A stretch of DNA of 64,000 bases from Phoenix dactylifera (GCF_009389715.1 NW_024068013.1:235900-299899), one strand, 5' to 3'. Shown: positions 23,329 to 34,274, numbered from the stretch's first letter. The notes: generated by a model from the letters alone, not told the origin. Numbers and translations: made by a program.

Positions 23329-25353
23329 TCAGTCTTCAGTGGTGTTTGTATCATCATCATCAGAGGATGTTGTATTATGTCCACCTTTATCTTGAAGTCT
23401 TGCCTCAGCATCCAGCCAATCCTTGAAGCAGAGAAGCATCTCCACCGTTTCGCCCGTCATCCTACTTCTCTTTTCGTCAAGAACACGCCGACCTGCACTA
23501 AAAGCGGATTCCGATGCTACCGTGGACATCGGCACAGCTAAAATATTGCGTGCAATTGCAGACATAACAGGATATTGATTTCTAACACTCTTCCACCAAG
23601 ATAATACATCTAGATTCTCTATTTGATTTTCATCATATGCAGACTGAAGATCATTTCGTAAATAAAATTCTAGTTCACTACTTAAAGATGAAGAAGATGA
23701 AGAGGAACTTGAAGCATGTGTGTGTCTTCTCTGTGCAATGAATGAAAAAATAGATGACGAACGAGAACTACTAGAAGGAGGAATAGAGGTTTGTATTTGT
23801 GTTCTAGATCCACGAATTTTTTCATCATATATAGCATAAATATCATAAAGAAGTTGTCTTACCTCATCTTTAGCAGATTCAGCATCTTGATTCATATTTT
23901 CAGCGTATGCATCAAGTAAAATTAGCACGCCATTTAATTTAACTCTAGGATCAAATACAGCAGCTAAGTTATGCATAGGACATATCCTGTCCCAATACTC
24001 ATTCCATTTAGATTCCATTAGGTGAATAATAGGCATTAAAACATCATCATATCTATGTTCTGCAAATTTTTGACTAATTATATATGCTTGTTGTAAAAAT
24101 GAACATGAAGTAGGGTAATAAATACCAGAAAGAACATTGGTAGCATTATAAAAACTAAGCAAAAAATCTTCCAAAATTTTTCCTTTATTCCAATCAGTTT
24201 CAGTCAATGTAAATCCTAATCCACGATCATTAATATATGCACTTAATAAATTTTTATATGGGTATGCATCATGTATCATGCTATATGTGGAGTTCCAACG
24301 AGTAATTACATCAAGTTTAAATTTTTTAAAACGTTTACCATGATTTATGCATAATTCCTTAAATTCTTGAAGTCTTGATCTAGAAGCATGAATAAAAGAA
24401 ACTGCATTTCTAATTTTTGAAATCACATCTTGAATCATGCCCATGCCAGCTTGAACAGAAAGATTTAAGATATGACATGCACATCTAATATGCAGTAAAT
24501 TTCCATCTAATATGGGATGCAATGAGTCTCTTAATAATACAACAGCAGAATTATTATTAGATGCATTATCAAAAGTAATAGACATAATTTTATCATTAAT
24601 ATTATATGAACATGCAGTTTGATAAATTATATTTAAAATTTGTTGCCCAGAATGTGGAAAATCAAAAGCACGAAAAGCAAGAATACGTTTATTTAATTGC
24701 CAATCATTATCAATATAATGAGCAGTAATGGCAATAAAAGAATTACTACCTACAGATGCTGACCAAATATCAGAAGTTAATGAAATTTTTACATTTAAAG
24801 TAGAAAGTGTTTCAATTAAATTTTGTTTCATTGCTAAAAAATTGGTCATAGCTACTCTTCTAAATGTACGCCTACTAGTTCTTTTGTAAGCAGGTTGTAG
24901 GTTTAATTGAACATATTCTTCAAAATTAAAAGATTCACATAAACTAAAAGGTAATTCATCCTTAACTATCCATTTTACAAGTGCTTTTCTTTGATTTTCA
25001 TGATTATATGCAAAATTACCTACAAGTAATCCCCCTTGTATATTAAGGCTACTTTGAGTTTGAGCATGAGAATCATGCATCCTATGACTCTCTTGATGTC
25101 TTTTTAAATGCCCTGTTCCCCCACTACTACTACAACTATAAAGTTTGGCACATTTTTTACATTTAGCTTTCCAGACTCCCTCAACCATAACTCTATCAAA
25201 TTCATTCCATACAGTACTAGTCCTCTTACGAGAAGAGGTTTGACCTTCACTCGGTTCACCAGTTCTAGAGGAACTAGGAACAGGGGGTTGGGGATTAGTT
25301 TCTTCCCCCTCAGAAACAGGAATGCCAAACTGACTTTCCTCAAAAGATGACAT
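23329..25353 (-). CDS. hAT superfamily transposase (BED finger, hATC)
   Basis: An uninterrupted 674-residue frame. Residues about 45-92 form a BED zinc finger (VWNEFDRVM, CKKCAKLYSC, GTGHLKRHQESH). The RNase H-like core includes SLTSDIWSASVGSNSFIAIT with the first catalytic Asp, then IMSITFDNASNN and HIRCACHILNLSVQAG. DVITRWNSTYSMI and AAVFDPRVKL follow. The C-terminal hAT dimerisation domain (about 585-655) reads LDVLSWWKSVRNQYP, VPMSTVASESAFSAGRR and EMLLCFKDWL. Such enzymes excise and reinsert the element through hairpin donor ends and 8-bp target duplications. The length and intact motifs suggest a potentially active protein; serine runs near residue 545 are low complexity. The start is the first ATG and lies about 0.4 kb inside the right subterminal array. 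Confidence 0.93.
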   Translation of the reverse strand: MSSFEESQFGIPVSEGEETNPQPPVPSSSRTGEPSEGQTSSRKRTSTVWNEFDRVMVEGVWKAKCKKCAKLYSCSSSGGTGHLKRHQESHRMHDSHAQTQSSLNIQGGLLVGNFAYNHENQRKALVKWIVKDELPFSLCESFNFEEYVQLNLQPAYKRTSRRTFRRVAMTNFLAMKQNLIETLSTLNVKISLTSDIWSASVGSNSFIAITAHYIDNDWQLNKRILAFRAFDFPHSGQQILNIIYQTACSYNINDKIMSITFDNASNNNSAVVLLRDSLHPILDGNLLHIRCACHILNLSVQAGMGMIQDVISKIRNAVSFIHASRSRLQEFKELCINHGKRFKKFKLDVITRWNSTYSMIHDAYPYKNLLSAYINDRGLGFTLTETDWNKGKILEDFLLSFYNATNVLSGIYYPTSCSFLQQAYIISQKFAEHRYDDVLMPIIHLMESKWNEYWDRICPMHNLAAVFDPRVKLNGVLILLDAYAENMNQDAESAKDEVRQLLYDIYAIYDEKIRGSRTQIQTSIPPSSSSRSSSIFSFIAQRRHTHASSSSSSSSSLSSELEFYLRNDLQSAYDENQIENLDVLSWWKSVRNQYPVMSAIARNILAVPMSTVASESAFSAGRRVLDEKRSRMTGETVEMLLCFKDWLDAEARLQDKGGHNTTSSDDDDTNTTED

Positions 25354-25754
25354 ATCTATGATTAATTCAAAAAATAAAAACTAACCGCAAGGAGGAATTG
25401 AGTAGAGGGTCGGAGGGCAGAGGCAGCGCCGAGATTCCGAGCTTCCTCTTGTGCTCTCAACAGAAGCGACCTTCTCTTCTCAACAGGAACCTCCTCTTGT
25501 GTAGCACTTGAACAAACTAAAAATTAAATTGCTAGAAGAGCACTTTAGAAGAGAGAAATAATAGCAGTAGAGAAGGAGAGAATGAGAGGTTTGGTGTGGT
25601 GAGAATGAGGGAGGAATGGGCTATTTATAAAAGCCCAAAATTTTTTTTTCCCAAAATACCCCTCAATTCAGCCGTTATAGGACTGTTGGGAGGGGCAAAA
25701 CCGTCTTTTTCCCGAAAATAGCCGTTGGAAACGGCTATTTTCTTTCCCCCTCTC
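25354..25754 (-). promoter_or_regulatory. hAT transposase leader and promoter region
   Basis: This is the AT/GC-mixed stretch between the transposase start and the right palindrome array. On the minus strand a TATA-like TTTATAAATAGCCC lies at 25620-25633, about 270 bp upstream of the ATG, in a plausible place to direct transposase transcription. Confidence 0.55.
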
Positions 25755-26040
25755 CAGACGGGCCGTGCCAGGCAAGGCCCGTCTGGAGCCGTTACGGGCC
25801 GTGCCAGGCACGGCCCGTTTAGAGACGTTGCGGGCCGTGCCTGGCACGGCCCGTTACCGCCCGTTACGGGCCGTGCCTAGCACGGCCCGTGCCGTGCCGT
25901 GCCCGGCCCGGCCCACCAATAGAGGGGCCGGGGGCCGGGCCGGGCTTGCCTTCCGTGCCTCACGGGCCGTGCCAGGCACGGCCCGTTTAGAGTTTTGGCC
26001 CGGGGGGCCTGGGCCGGGCCGGCCCGGCACGGCCCGTTGC
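25755..26040. repeat. hAT right subterminal palindrome array
   Basis: GGGCCGTGCC followed by one base and its reverse complement starts at 25760 (one mismatch), 25796, 25832 and 25868 (one mismatch), exactly 36 bp apart, and again at 25964. The motif matches the left array. Confidence 0.88.
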
Positions 26041-28322
26041 CCAACTCACATCACATCTTCCCTAAGCATGGATTATCTTATATTTACTTAGTGATCATGA
26101 AGAACAGTTGTACGAACATCATACTTAAAATCACAGAAATTAAATATGATTCAAAAGAAGATATCCATTAAAAACAATAAGTTCATACAACCCCAAGAAT
26201 ATAAAATAAAATATAAAACCCGTGTCCCTTTGTTAGGGCTGCATCCAGCCCTAGTGAGGAGATCAGCCTTCCATGGAGTGGTGGATGGCAGCAGCAGCAC
26301 AGCAGCGGGCTCCCATTCCTTCCTTCTCTTTCTCCTTTGAAATATTCCCAAAATAGCCAAACTCCTCTCTCTTCTTTGTTTCTCGTGGGACTCTGCCTCC
26401 CAAGAGCTTAGTTGATGGGAGAAGCCCACCGTGGGGAAGAAGAATGAATGGAACCGAAGAGAAGCCTGATGGATTCAGAGAAGAGCTGGGATCAGTCCCC
26501 CCAATGGGGAAGAAGGATAAATCCCAAAGAAAACCCTCCTCTTTTTATAGCCTCTCAGCCCCCCTCCCTGTTTCGTGCGAAGGATAAGCTTGAATGTGGG
26601 ATAAGGATGGCTGGCTGGAGTTAATCCGGTCGTTGGAAAAGTTGAGATTTGTTGGCCGCGGGAGATCCGGATGCGGGAGAAGTTGGAAGGAGCTCACGGA
26701 CGCTGGGATGAATTGGAAGGGGGTGATCTGTGAGGCTCTGTTCCTTGATCCTTGGACACACTGCTGGATGGAGTTGATCGCTGGATCCTTGAAGCTCACC
26801 GAACGGCTGGATTGGTTGGCTGAAGTCACCTTGATCCTTTGGGATGCTTGCTTTCTGGACGTTGGGAGGAGCTAGATTTGGTGGGAGGTGATCCGAAAGA
26901 AGAGGCTTGGGAGATGAAGCAAGCGAAACAGGGGAGGCGTGGGTGGATAAAGTTGGCTTGATTCTCGGATGCAAGGGATGTTGCTCACAGTTGAGATGGC
27001 GGAAATCGTTGGGAAGAAGATAAGGATGAATCGAGAGAGGAGGATGCTAGGAACAAATACGGATGGGATGGAGTTTGGATTTGGTTCGAGATGAAGATGA
27101 GCTCGGAACAAGGGAACCGGAAGCTGATGTTGTTTTGTTGCTGGGAAGAAATCGGCTGATAGCTGGGAGGTTTGGGAAGTTCATGAGATTTGACTTTATC
27201 CCATGGAGATGGAAGATGGGATTCTCTGATTCGTGGGATCTTGGGACGGATGTGGAGAAGCTCAGCTGGGAGAGATTCTGAAACAGGGGAATGTGCCGTG
27301 AAGCTTGGGAAGATGAAGCTGCGGACGTGGAGCAGGGGGAGAGTGGAAGATGAGGTTAAGATCATGGGATTCGGCTGGTGGTTATTCCGAAACAGAGGAA
27401 GAATACGTGTGGTTGAAGCTCGCAAGGATGAAGCTCATCCGGTTGAGATGCGGCTGGGAGTATGAACAGAGGAGTTTGTTCGTGGACGTGGCTTGGATTG
27501 ATGAAGACTCGGACTCTGTTCCGAAGCAACAGGGAATACGTGGGTGATGAAGGTTATCCGGAAGAGGATGAGAGCTGGTGCCGTTTGGGAGTGATCTGGA
27601 AGAGGCCAACGCGAACGGGAGGATGGAAGATCACGGACAGGATGTGGGCTGCGGAGGCCATGCACGCGTGAGATTGGTTGTTCCGCGAGATAAAGATGAT
27701 CTCGGAACAGGGGAGGTTGGAAGAGAGACGCGTGTAATTTGTTGATGGATGCTAAACGGTAATGAAGGGATGCGGCTGGGAGTGAAGATGTTGAGACTTT
27801 GTTTGTGAACGTGGGAGTGAAGGAGAAATAAACTGTTTGGGAGGAATACGCTAAGAAAAGGAATTGGGGTTGACTCGGAATATTGAATTTTTAAATGGAG
27901 ATGATATGGAAAAAATGACTAGTGAACGACTGGGAAGTGAATCCCGGGAGTTTGATACAGGGGATGTGATCCTATTCAGCTGGGAACATGTGTGGGAAGA
28001 AAATTAGGTGACTGAGATGTGACGCAGAAAAGTTTGGTGGAGTCAAATGTGGGAAAGAAACAAGGGAGGATGGATCTGAGAGGGTCTTGATTTGCGGGGT
28101 GCATGCGATTTGGGTTCAGAAATTAATGAATTTGACTTGACCTGCATACATTAAACTTAATCAGTAAATAAATAAGTAAAACAAACTCGAATTAATTTAT
28201 TAAAATGCAATGATGAGGGTAACACATTTTTTAGTTAAATTTACAAAATATGTGAATTAAAATAATGATAAGTGCTATGAATAAGATACGAATTTATGCA
28301 TTATTTAGCACTTATCAGTCGC

Positions 28323-28600
28323 CTATGCTATAGTGGAAAAAATATTTTCCGACGCTTCCAAAAGCATCTAGAACTAGCGATGCTTTACCGACGCTTTTTT
28401 GCGTCAGTAATTTATAATGTAGCGACACATGAAAGCGTCTTTAATCGCAATTTAGCGACGCTTTAAAGTGTCGGTAAATATTGAATTTAGTGATGCTTTA
28501 AAGCATCGTTAAGTCAAACGTACTGACGCTTTAGAGCGTCGCTAATTGATACATCTTCGTGATATTAACGACACTTTAAAGCGTCGTTAGCGTATTATTT
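28323..28600. repeat. CACTA subterminal repeats, continued
   Basis: At least eight degenerate copies of CGACGCTTTAAAGCGTCG and its half-sites occur in both orientations, joining directly to 14880-14971 once the nested element is removed. Confidence 0.85.
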
Positions 28601-29349
28601 TTTTTAAAAAATTTTTAAAACTCTATTTGCAAAATCAAAGGTATACACACTAAACGAGATATACACATGGCACAATCAAACATATTTATCTAAATATTCA
28701 TATTGTCAAATTATATTCATACTGTCAATTTACGTTTATAATGCACTTCGAAAAATATAAAAAAAATACATATAAAACTCCAACATAAAAGCTTCAGGGG
28801 TCAATAGCATCACCATCTCTACGCACAGATGAAGTATCAGGAACCTGTAATAAAAAAACTTAAGAAGTTAAAAATATGAAAATTATTAAGCTCATTAAAA
28901 AAAATATGATACTTATGTAAAATGTTCAAGTAGATGTAGTAATTTACCTGAGGAGGGACAAAATGTTGCAATAAAGATATAATCTGATTAATCTAAGCCC
29001 TCAAAGATTATATCTCTATCTAGTAGCTCTGCTTCAACTCTTGTATCTCTGTCTTCAGATCATTAACCTCTGCAGTGTTACTAGTCTGTCTAGCATCTTG
29101 AGTATATCTACCCACTGCAGATAACTAAGTGGGGGTAACTCCAACGCCATAACCCCTCACTAGATTATAACGCTCCGAGTCCATCAATTCGGTAAACACC
29201 TAAGCTTCGATATATCTAGTATTATCGATTGAAGATGAATCGCCGATATGCTCTGAAATAAGGGATGTAGCTCTATCCTATATCTCTAAAAAATAATCAA
29301 ATTAATTTTTGAAAAATTGAAATACATAAAAAATCATTGCACAGATTAT
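28601..29349. other. CACTA interior, no gene seen
   Basis: AT-rich sequence downstream of the transposase relic on the minus strand. No clear coding motif was recognised. Confidence 0.4.
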
Positions 29350-30758
29350 TAATGAATATATACAACTATATCTCTCAACTCCTTCCGGACAAAGCTGCCA
29401 TCTCAGTGGAAGTGAGTCATCTTATAGAATTCCACTCACCAGGTTTCCTCCCATGGTCTTCTATCTACAACAAAAAGTATATTGGAAGTGCTATATATCA
29501 TGATACATACTATATGATACAAGAGTTTCAAAGAAACTTACGAATTCAGCTCTGAACCTCGTATAACTCTTTGAGCCTGAAGTGTGAGGAACTGTCTGAG
29601 ATACTCGTGCGGCTCGACTAATGTCAGAATATATCTATCACGGAAAAAGTAAACATTGTAATATATTAAATGTATTAAACATTATATAAAGTATTGAGAG
29701 AGTATAGACAACCTGTCCTCTCTTGAAAAACCAATAGTGAACAAGCTCCCTCCACTGATGATGGTCTATATCAGGAGGACAAACACGAGCAACCTCCTCC
29801 TTCGTCATACCCTCGTGCTTCCATCAAGGAAACCATCTTCGATGATGCATGCATCCTTTTCAATCTAGGTATGAGAGAAAAATATCTCAACACTTTAGCC
29901 AGTTTTTTCTTAGTCTATGCAGCATCCATTTCATTCAACAAATCATGCTCGTCTTTGCTTTCTTCCATCATGAAGATCCACATATTCGGTACGATTCTTC
30001 GTTAATATTTCCACCACGGAATAAAATACAGTCATTCGGACAACTGTGTATCTTCTCGTATCCAAGATCCAATTCTTTTACTAGTTTTTTGGCTTTATAA
30101 GAAGATGATGGTAAAGTAACGCCTTCCGAAAATGCATCATTTAATTATTGGAGAAGCATAGTAAAAGATTTGCTAGATCACCCATTCAAATACTTCAAAA
30201 AGAATAAATGCACAAAAAAAGAAATCTTCGTAAAATTCTTACAACCTCTTCATCACAAGCTTTCAGCAAGTTATGATACCGAACTGTGTCATCATCAGAG
30301 TGTATATGTTCCTCAACATGCATAAAATCAATTGCTGTACGCTCATCACATATTCCAGTTGCTTCTTGTCCTCCACTAAAATCTGTTAAATTTCTAATAC
30401 TATGTTCAAGAGCATTTCTGAGTAAGCCTCTTATATCATCTTCTCCTACAGGATTTCTTTCTATGTTACTGGATCCAAAACTAGAGGTGTCTTCTATATA
30501 CGAAGGTTGGTTACATGGAGATGACAATATGAACTCTCCATGAAATATCCATTCAGTATAACCTCTCGTAAAACCATTCCACACCAAATGTTCTTCAACA
30601 ATTTTTGGAGCGCGAGAAGAAGCATTTACACATTTTCGACATGGATATAAAATCTTTCCATTCATATTAGATTTCTCAAAAGCAAATTTAATGAAATTCT
30701 AAATTCCATTCAAATATTCGTCACTGAATCTCCGCTTATTCATCCAACTTTTATCCAT
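29350..30758 (-). pseudogene. CACTA transposase relic (TNP2 start joined to En/Spm domain)
   Basis: The minus strand starts at ATG 30758 with MDKSWMNKRRFSDEYLNGI, then a stop. It resumes as a transposase-associated domain (ILYPCRKCVN, VEEHLVWNGFTRGYTEWI) in a 156-codon frame at 30195-30665. About 30000-30120 reads the TNP2 N-terminal signature KLVKELDLGYEKIHSCPND and CILFRGGNINEESYRICGSS. At 29720-29880 it jumps to a Ptta/En/Spm-type domain (VCPPDIDHHQWRELVHYW), followed by VSQTVPHTSGSKSYTRFRAE at 29539-29620. After an intron-like gap a last exon-like piece at 29390-29470 reads FYKMTHFH and DGSFVRKELRD. The catalytic core of TNP2 is missing and stops are frequent. It cannot make an active transposase. 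Confidence 0.75.
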
Positions 30759-32500
30759 TCTATTAAAATACTGCTTGAACTGCAAATTATATAAAAAAGA
30801 TATGGTGGCAATGTCACAATCTGTAGTTGAACCCAGGAACTTAGAATAAAATATATAAAGAACAAAAGTAGGAGAGCTTGACTTGGATCACTGTCCATTA
30901 TCACCCAAACAGATATTACTAAAAGTTACATGATCAAGCATTTAACAAATGTAAGAATGGCACAGTGGCCATCTAGCACCTTCCATATAACGATCCCATT
31001 CGCAGGTAATTATCTATATCCCCGCTATTCAGAGATAGTTATTGCTAGCAATCTTTTTATTATTGAATTATCGACAATGTACTTTTCACTGGCATCCTTT
31101 GCATTCCACTGATGTGCGATGTTTGTAGTTGATTATTAACTTGTTGGTCTTACATCGTTGTTTATATGTTGGAATGCCCAAAACTGTAAGTTTAGTTTTC
31201 TGGAAAGAAATGATGGCATATGATCTAGGAGATAGTTGGGGACTCACATTTCAGTTTGCTTACAAGTAGTCAAGAACAACAAGAGAGAATGTTTATTAAA
31301 AAACGAACAAGAGGAAATAAACCAGTTGTTGTTTTGGACTTTGGGTGATAAATTGTCACCTTTTTCTTTTTTTTTCCCAATTAAAAAATCAATAAATCAC
31401 TATTTGAGAACAATGAATATGTCTGTATTTATTTCTTTTATTCTTTGACCTGTGTGGTTCCTGATTAGGGAGGATTCAGATGCAGTAATATCAATTTGTT
31501 TTATATATGGTTTAATGAATTTTGCCTGCTGGAGGAAAGCTACACTTTTATTTTAATTTTTTTATTTATTTTTTTGAGTAGAAGCTTTTGCAGGCGAGCC
31601 TAGTCTTTGGTTATCGTTTGTTTATAGCCAAGCAAGTAAGGTGGAGGGTTGACTTCGGGGTGCTTTTGAAGGGAATACAGATATTTACTCTTATTTCAAT
31701 ATCTTTGGACATCTGTAACATTACAGGTGCTTTTTTCAATGGTCTATTACATCAAACAGAATTCTTTTTCAGTGTAGTTGCAGAAGTTTCCGAATTATGT
31801 TGCTTCTCTTTTACATGGATTGCATCTCTTTGATTCATTTGTCTTCTATTTCTGCTCCCAATATTGCTGTTGTTGATAAATAGTACAGATGTTTGAATAT
31901 AATATCTTGCACTTTCAAACCCTTCTGATAGCCTTCGTCTAACTGTTTGCCAAAACTTATCATGTGCCCAAACACCTATACAGATGGTCATCCATAGATC
32001 TGTATGGATTCCAAGTTCTGTAGAAATTTTCTAATGCCAAATTTGTTACAATCACCTATTTTTCTAAATGTGCTATCATTTCCAGGATAAACTGAACGAG
32101 CAGAATGATGAATGCTGCTCGTATACAAGCTCAAACAGAGAGAGCTGGGGGAGGTGTTCCTACTGCTTCAGGTTTTAAGGTTAGTTACACCCGTATCTCT
32201 AGAATTCTTTGATAGATTTTTTTTAAAGGTTTGATGACAGTATAGCATGCAATAAATTCCGGAAGTGGAATGATTCCAACTGGTATTGATTTCGTACGTG
32301 GAAGTGCATCCTGGATGCCCTTCAAATTTGAATGCATATGAGTGGGAACAAACAACATTTGATTGCATAATCAGATAAAAATTAATAATAAAAATGAATC
32401 TAATAATCCAATTATAAATTCATGAAACAAGAGAAACTAGAACAAAATTTCCAAACAATTCGATTATAAAAACAAAAGAAAATCCAAAACATCCAGAATT
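30759..32500. other. CACTA 5' interior with exon-like fragments
   Basis: This is mostly AT-rich and lacks transposase homology. On the plus strand, opposite to the transposase, two stretches look like exons with intact splice signals: 31594-31635 (TTTTGCAG before, GTAAGG after) and 32086-32179 (TTTCCAG before, GTTAGT after). The gene of origin was not recognised. Confidence 0.4.
32086..32179 (+). pseudogene. Exon-like fragment, possible captured host gene piece
   Basis: A 94-bp segment lies between a consensus acceptor and a donor-like GT. One frame reads MMNAARIQAQTERAGGGVP and TASGFK after an in-frame stop near its 5' end; another is open to TAA at the donor. It has higher GC than its surroundings. 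I do not recognise the protein. The 42-bp partner at 31594-31635 would encode ASLVFGYRLFIAKQ. Confidence 0.35.
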
Positions 32501-33040
32501 TAAAGATTGAAGGAAGAGAAGAAGATCCCAAACCTGGCCTTGTCCTTATCCTTGTCGGTTCCAAATTTTAAACGCCGCGTGAGTGCTTTGTGGCGGAGGA
32601 GGAGGAAGATGTCCATGGAGAGGAGGCCAACGGAGAGGGGGAGGAGGGAAAGGAGATGCGGTGGAGGAATGCGATTTGGGGTTACTCGAAGGAGGAGAAT
32701 GGCTGAGATCGGTGAAAAGAGCTGAGGAGGGAGGAAGTCAGTCAGCGTGAGCTAAGGATTTAAGGCTGTGGAGGGAGGGGGTCGATCGGGTTTTGTTGTG
32801 GAGGAATGAAGTCCGACGACGCTTATTTCTCCATTATGCCGATGCTTATAAGCGTCGGTGATTAAATATTTCGACGCTTATAAGCGTCGGTAATGGATCC
32901 CAGATGCCGACGCTAAAAAGGCATCAGCGTAACATTTTTTACTGACGCTTTTTAGAAGCGTCAGCGGTTACTGTCGCAAGAAATAAAATCGCCGACGTTT
33001 TTATCTAGCGGCGATAATATCGAGTTGGCAAAAATCTTTT
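32501..33040. repeat. CACTA right end: purine-rich leader and subterminal hairpins
   Basis: About 32580-32760 is a GGAGG-rich plus-strand stretch. From about 32815 to 33000 several GACGCTTATAAGCGTCGG palindromes and half-sites precede the terminus. The 72-codon frame at 32507-32725 is low complexity and not a gene. Confidence 0.75.
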
Positions 33041-33051
33041 TTATTGTAGTG

Positions 33052-34274
33052 CCTGCATGGACCTATCTTTATGCTGAAATGGCATAGCTATCATTGCTGT
33101 CACAATTTCTACTACAAGCCAGCCAAGTAGTGGTTTGGCACTTAAATTATTGAATCACTCCATCTCCCACGGCCAACTTAATCATTAAGCCCGAGGGCAT
33201 TCATGATGATAGTAATTGAATCACAAGATGATGCTGCAAGGGATGAGTGCTGTCATCCGTTCACTTGGTTTCCAAAGCAAATTTCTAAAATGATTCCTGG
33301 GCTTTCCTTCAAGTAGCAACGAGTGGCCAAAACAATGTTCTATGTTAGACCATAGACCGATATCGATTAGGATGCACAATCGAGGTTTGGCTAAAGCCAA
33401 ATTGAACGATTGGGATTTCACACCCAACACACAGGAAAGAGAAGATATAGCAATTAAAAATATTTAGGTCGCTTAACCACTAGCATTATTGGACCCATGT
33501 AGCTGGCCAAAGGCTATCCATTGGCATCCGAAGTCCACCAGACGACAGTGATGTTGCAGCATGAAAGTGAGGCATTGCCCCTCTGTTGAGATATGTAATC
33601 TAAAGGTAAATAGAGACGGTGGCAGAAGCCAGATGATGATAAACAAGAAACCTATTCAACACCCAGAATAGGACCTTTTCACCTATCCAAGTTTCCAAAC
33701 CCATACATGATAGGGCCACGTCAATGAAAAGATAAGCTATCTATTCAAACTCATTGCATCACATTGAGAAACTTCTCTCACCAAACGCCAACATAATCAT
33801 GACAGCAAGAATGCATCACAATAGCATGAGTTATAATTATTAAGAAAACAAGCAACTAAGGGAGAATGATAACCACATATAGGCATATAAACAACCACTC
33901 GAAATAGAAGTTTTTTTAACACTTCGAACCATTATGTGACGGGTAATATTAAAAAACATAACCCATCTTCACTCTCCCTGACATCCACAAAGCTCAATAT
34001 ACCCACTTAATTAATCATAATAACATAGATATAACAAGAGTAGTAGTCATAATGCACACCCCCACCCACCCAAGAAAAAAAGAAAGAAAAATGGAAAAGA
34101 GCAAATACAATGAAATAATATGTAGTTGTGCAACATGAGATGCAGCAATCAAACATACACCAAACTCCCTTCCCATCTAAAATGCTGGAAGGTTCTGAAC
34201 ACCATATGTGAAAGCAACGCATCTGTACGTATGTACATAGACATGCATCACGCATACGTATGCGTACAATTCCA
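33052..34274. other. Spacer, no gene seen
   Basis: AT-rich sequence between the CACTA element and the DUF761 gene. No coding motif, RNA gene or transposon end was recognised. Its right part should hold the 3' UTR of the DUF761 gene. Confidence 0.5.

Larger units (their letters stand above)
22689..26048 (-). mobile_element. hAT transposon, structurally complete
   Basis: The 3.36-kb element is flanked by CAGCACAT (22681-22688) and CATCACAT (26049-26056), an 8-bp duplication with one mismatch. The termini are inverted: AGAGATGGGCACTGGGCC at the left and, at the right on the minus strand, TGAGTTGGGCAACGGGCC (14 of 18 match). Both ends carry GC-rich palindromic subterminal arrays around an AT-rich centre with one intact transposase frame. 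It interrupts the LTR of the surrounding retrotransposon, so it is the youngest layer of the nest. Confidence 0.88.
14977..28317 (-). mobile_element. Athila/Tat-like gag-protease-only LTR retrotransposon
   Basis: The element has LTRs at 14977-17427 and 22310-28317 (the latter carrying a hAT insertion) and a perfect 5-bp target duplication, gtcgc, at 14972-14976 and 28318-28322. Read on the minus strand the LTR runs TGATAAGTGC to GTTGACTWTCA, with a tRNA-Asp-type PBS next to the right LTR and a G-rich polypurine tract next to the left LTR. The 4.9-kb interior encodes one gag-protease frame and no reverse transcriptase, integrase or RNase H, so it would need those in trans. The layout matches the non-autonomous class described as TR-GAG elements. 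The LTRs differ at only scattered positions apart from indels, which suggests a fairly recent insertion. Confidence 0.9.
22310..28317 (-). repeat. 5' LTR of the gag-only element, split by hAT
   Basis: The LTR occupies 22310-22688 and 26057-28317; the hAT transposon and its duplicated target lie between. Without the hAT it is about 2.64 kb, and 26057-26245 has no counterpart in the left LTR. The rest aligns closely with 14977-17427. Confidence 0.88.
14867..33051 (-). mobile_element. CACTA (En/Spm) transposon hosting nested elements
   Basis: The left end begins CACTACAAAAAAAATTGGAC. The right end finishes TTTTTTATTGTAGTG, so both termini read CACTACAA towards the inside. A 3-bp target duplication, cct, flanks the element at 14864-14866 and 33052-33054, as expected for CACTA elements. 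Subterminal repeats built on GCGTCG occupy both ends. Without the nested LTR element (14977-28317 plus its 5-bp duplication) the CACTA body is about 4.8 kb. Its minus-strand transposase is degenerate, so this copy is non-autonomous. Orientation is set by the transposase relic, which puts the 5' end on the right. Confidence 0.88.

Noticed and set aside
32507..32725. 72-codon Arg/Glu-rich frame near the CACTA right end
   Set aside because: Low-complexity GGAGG-rich sequence between subterminal repeats, without a domain.
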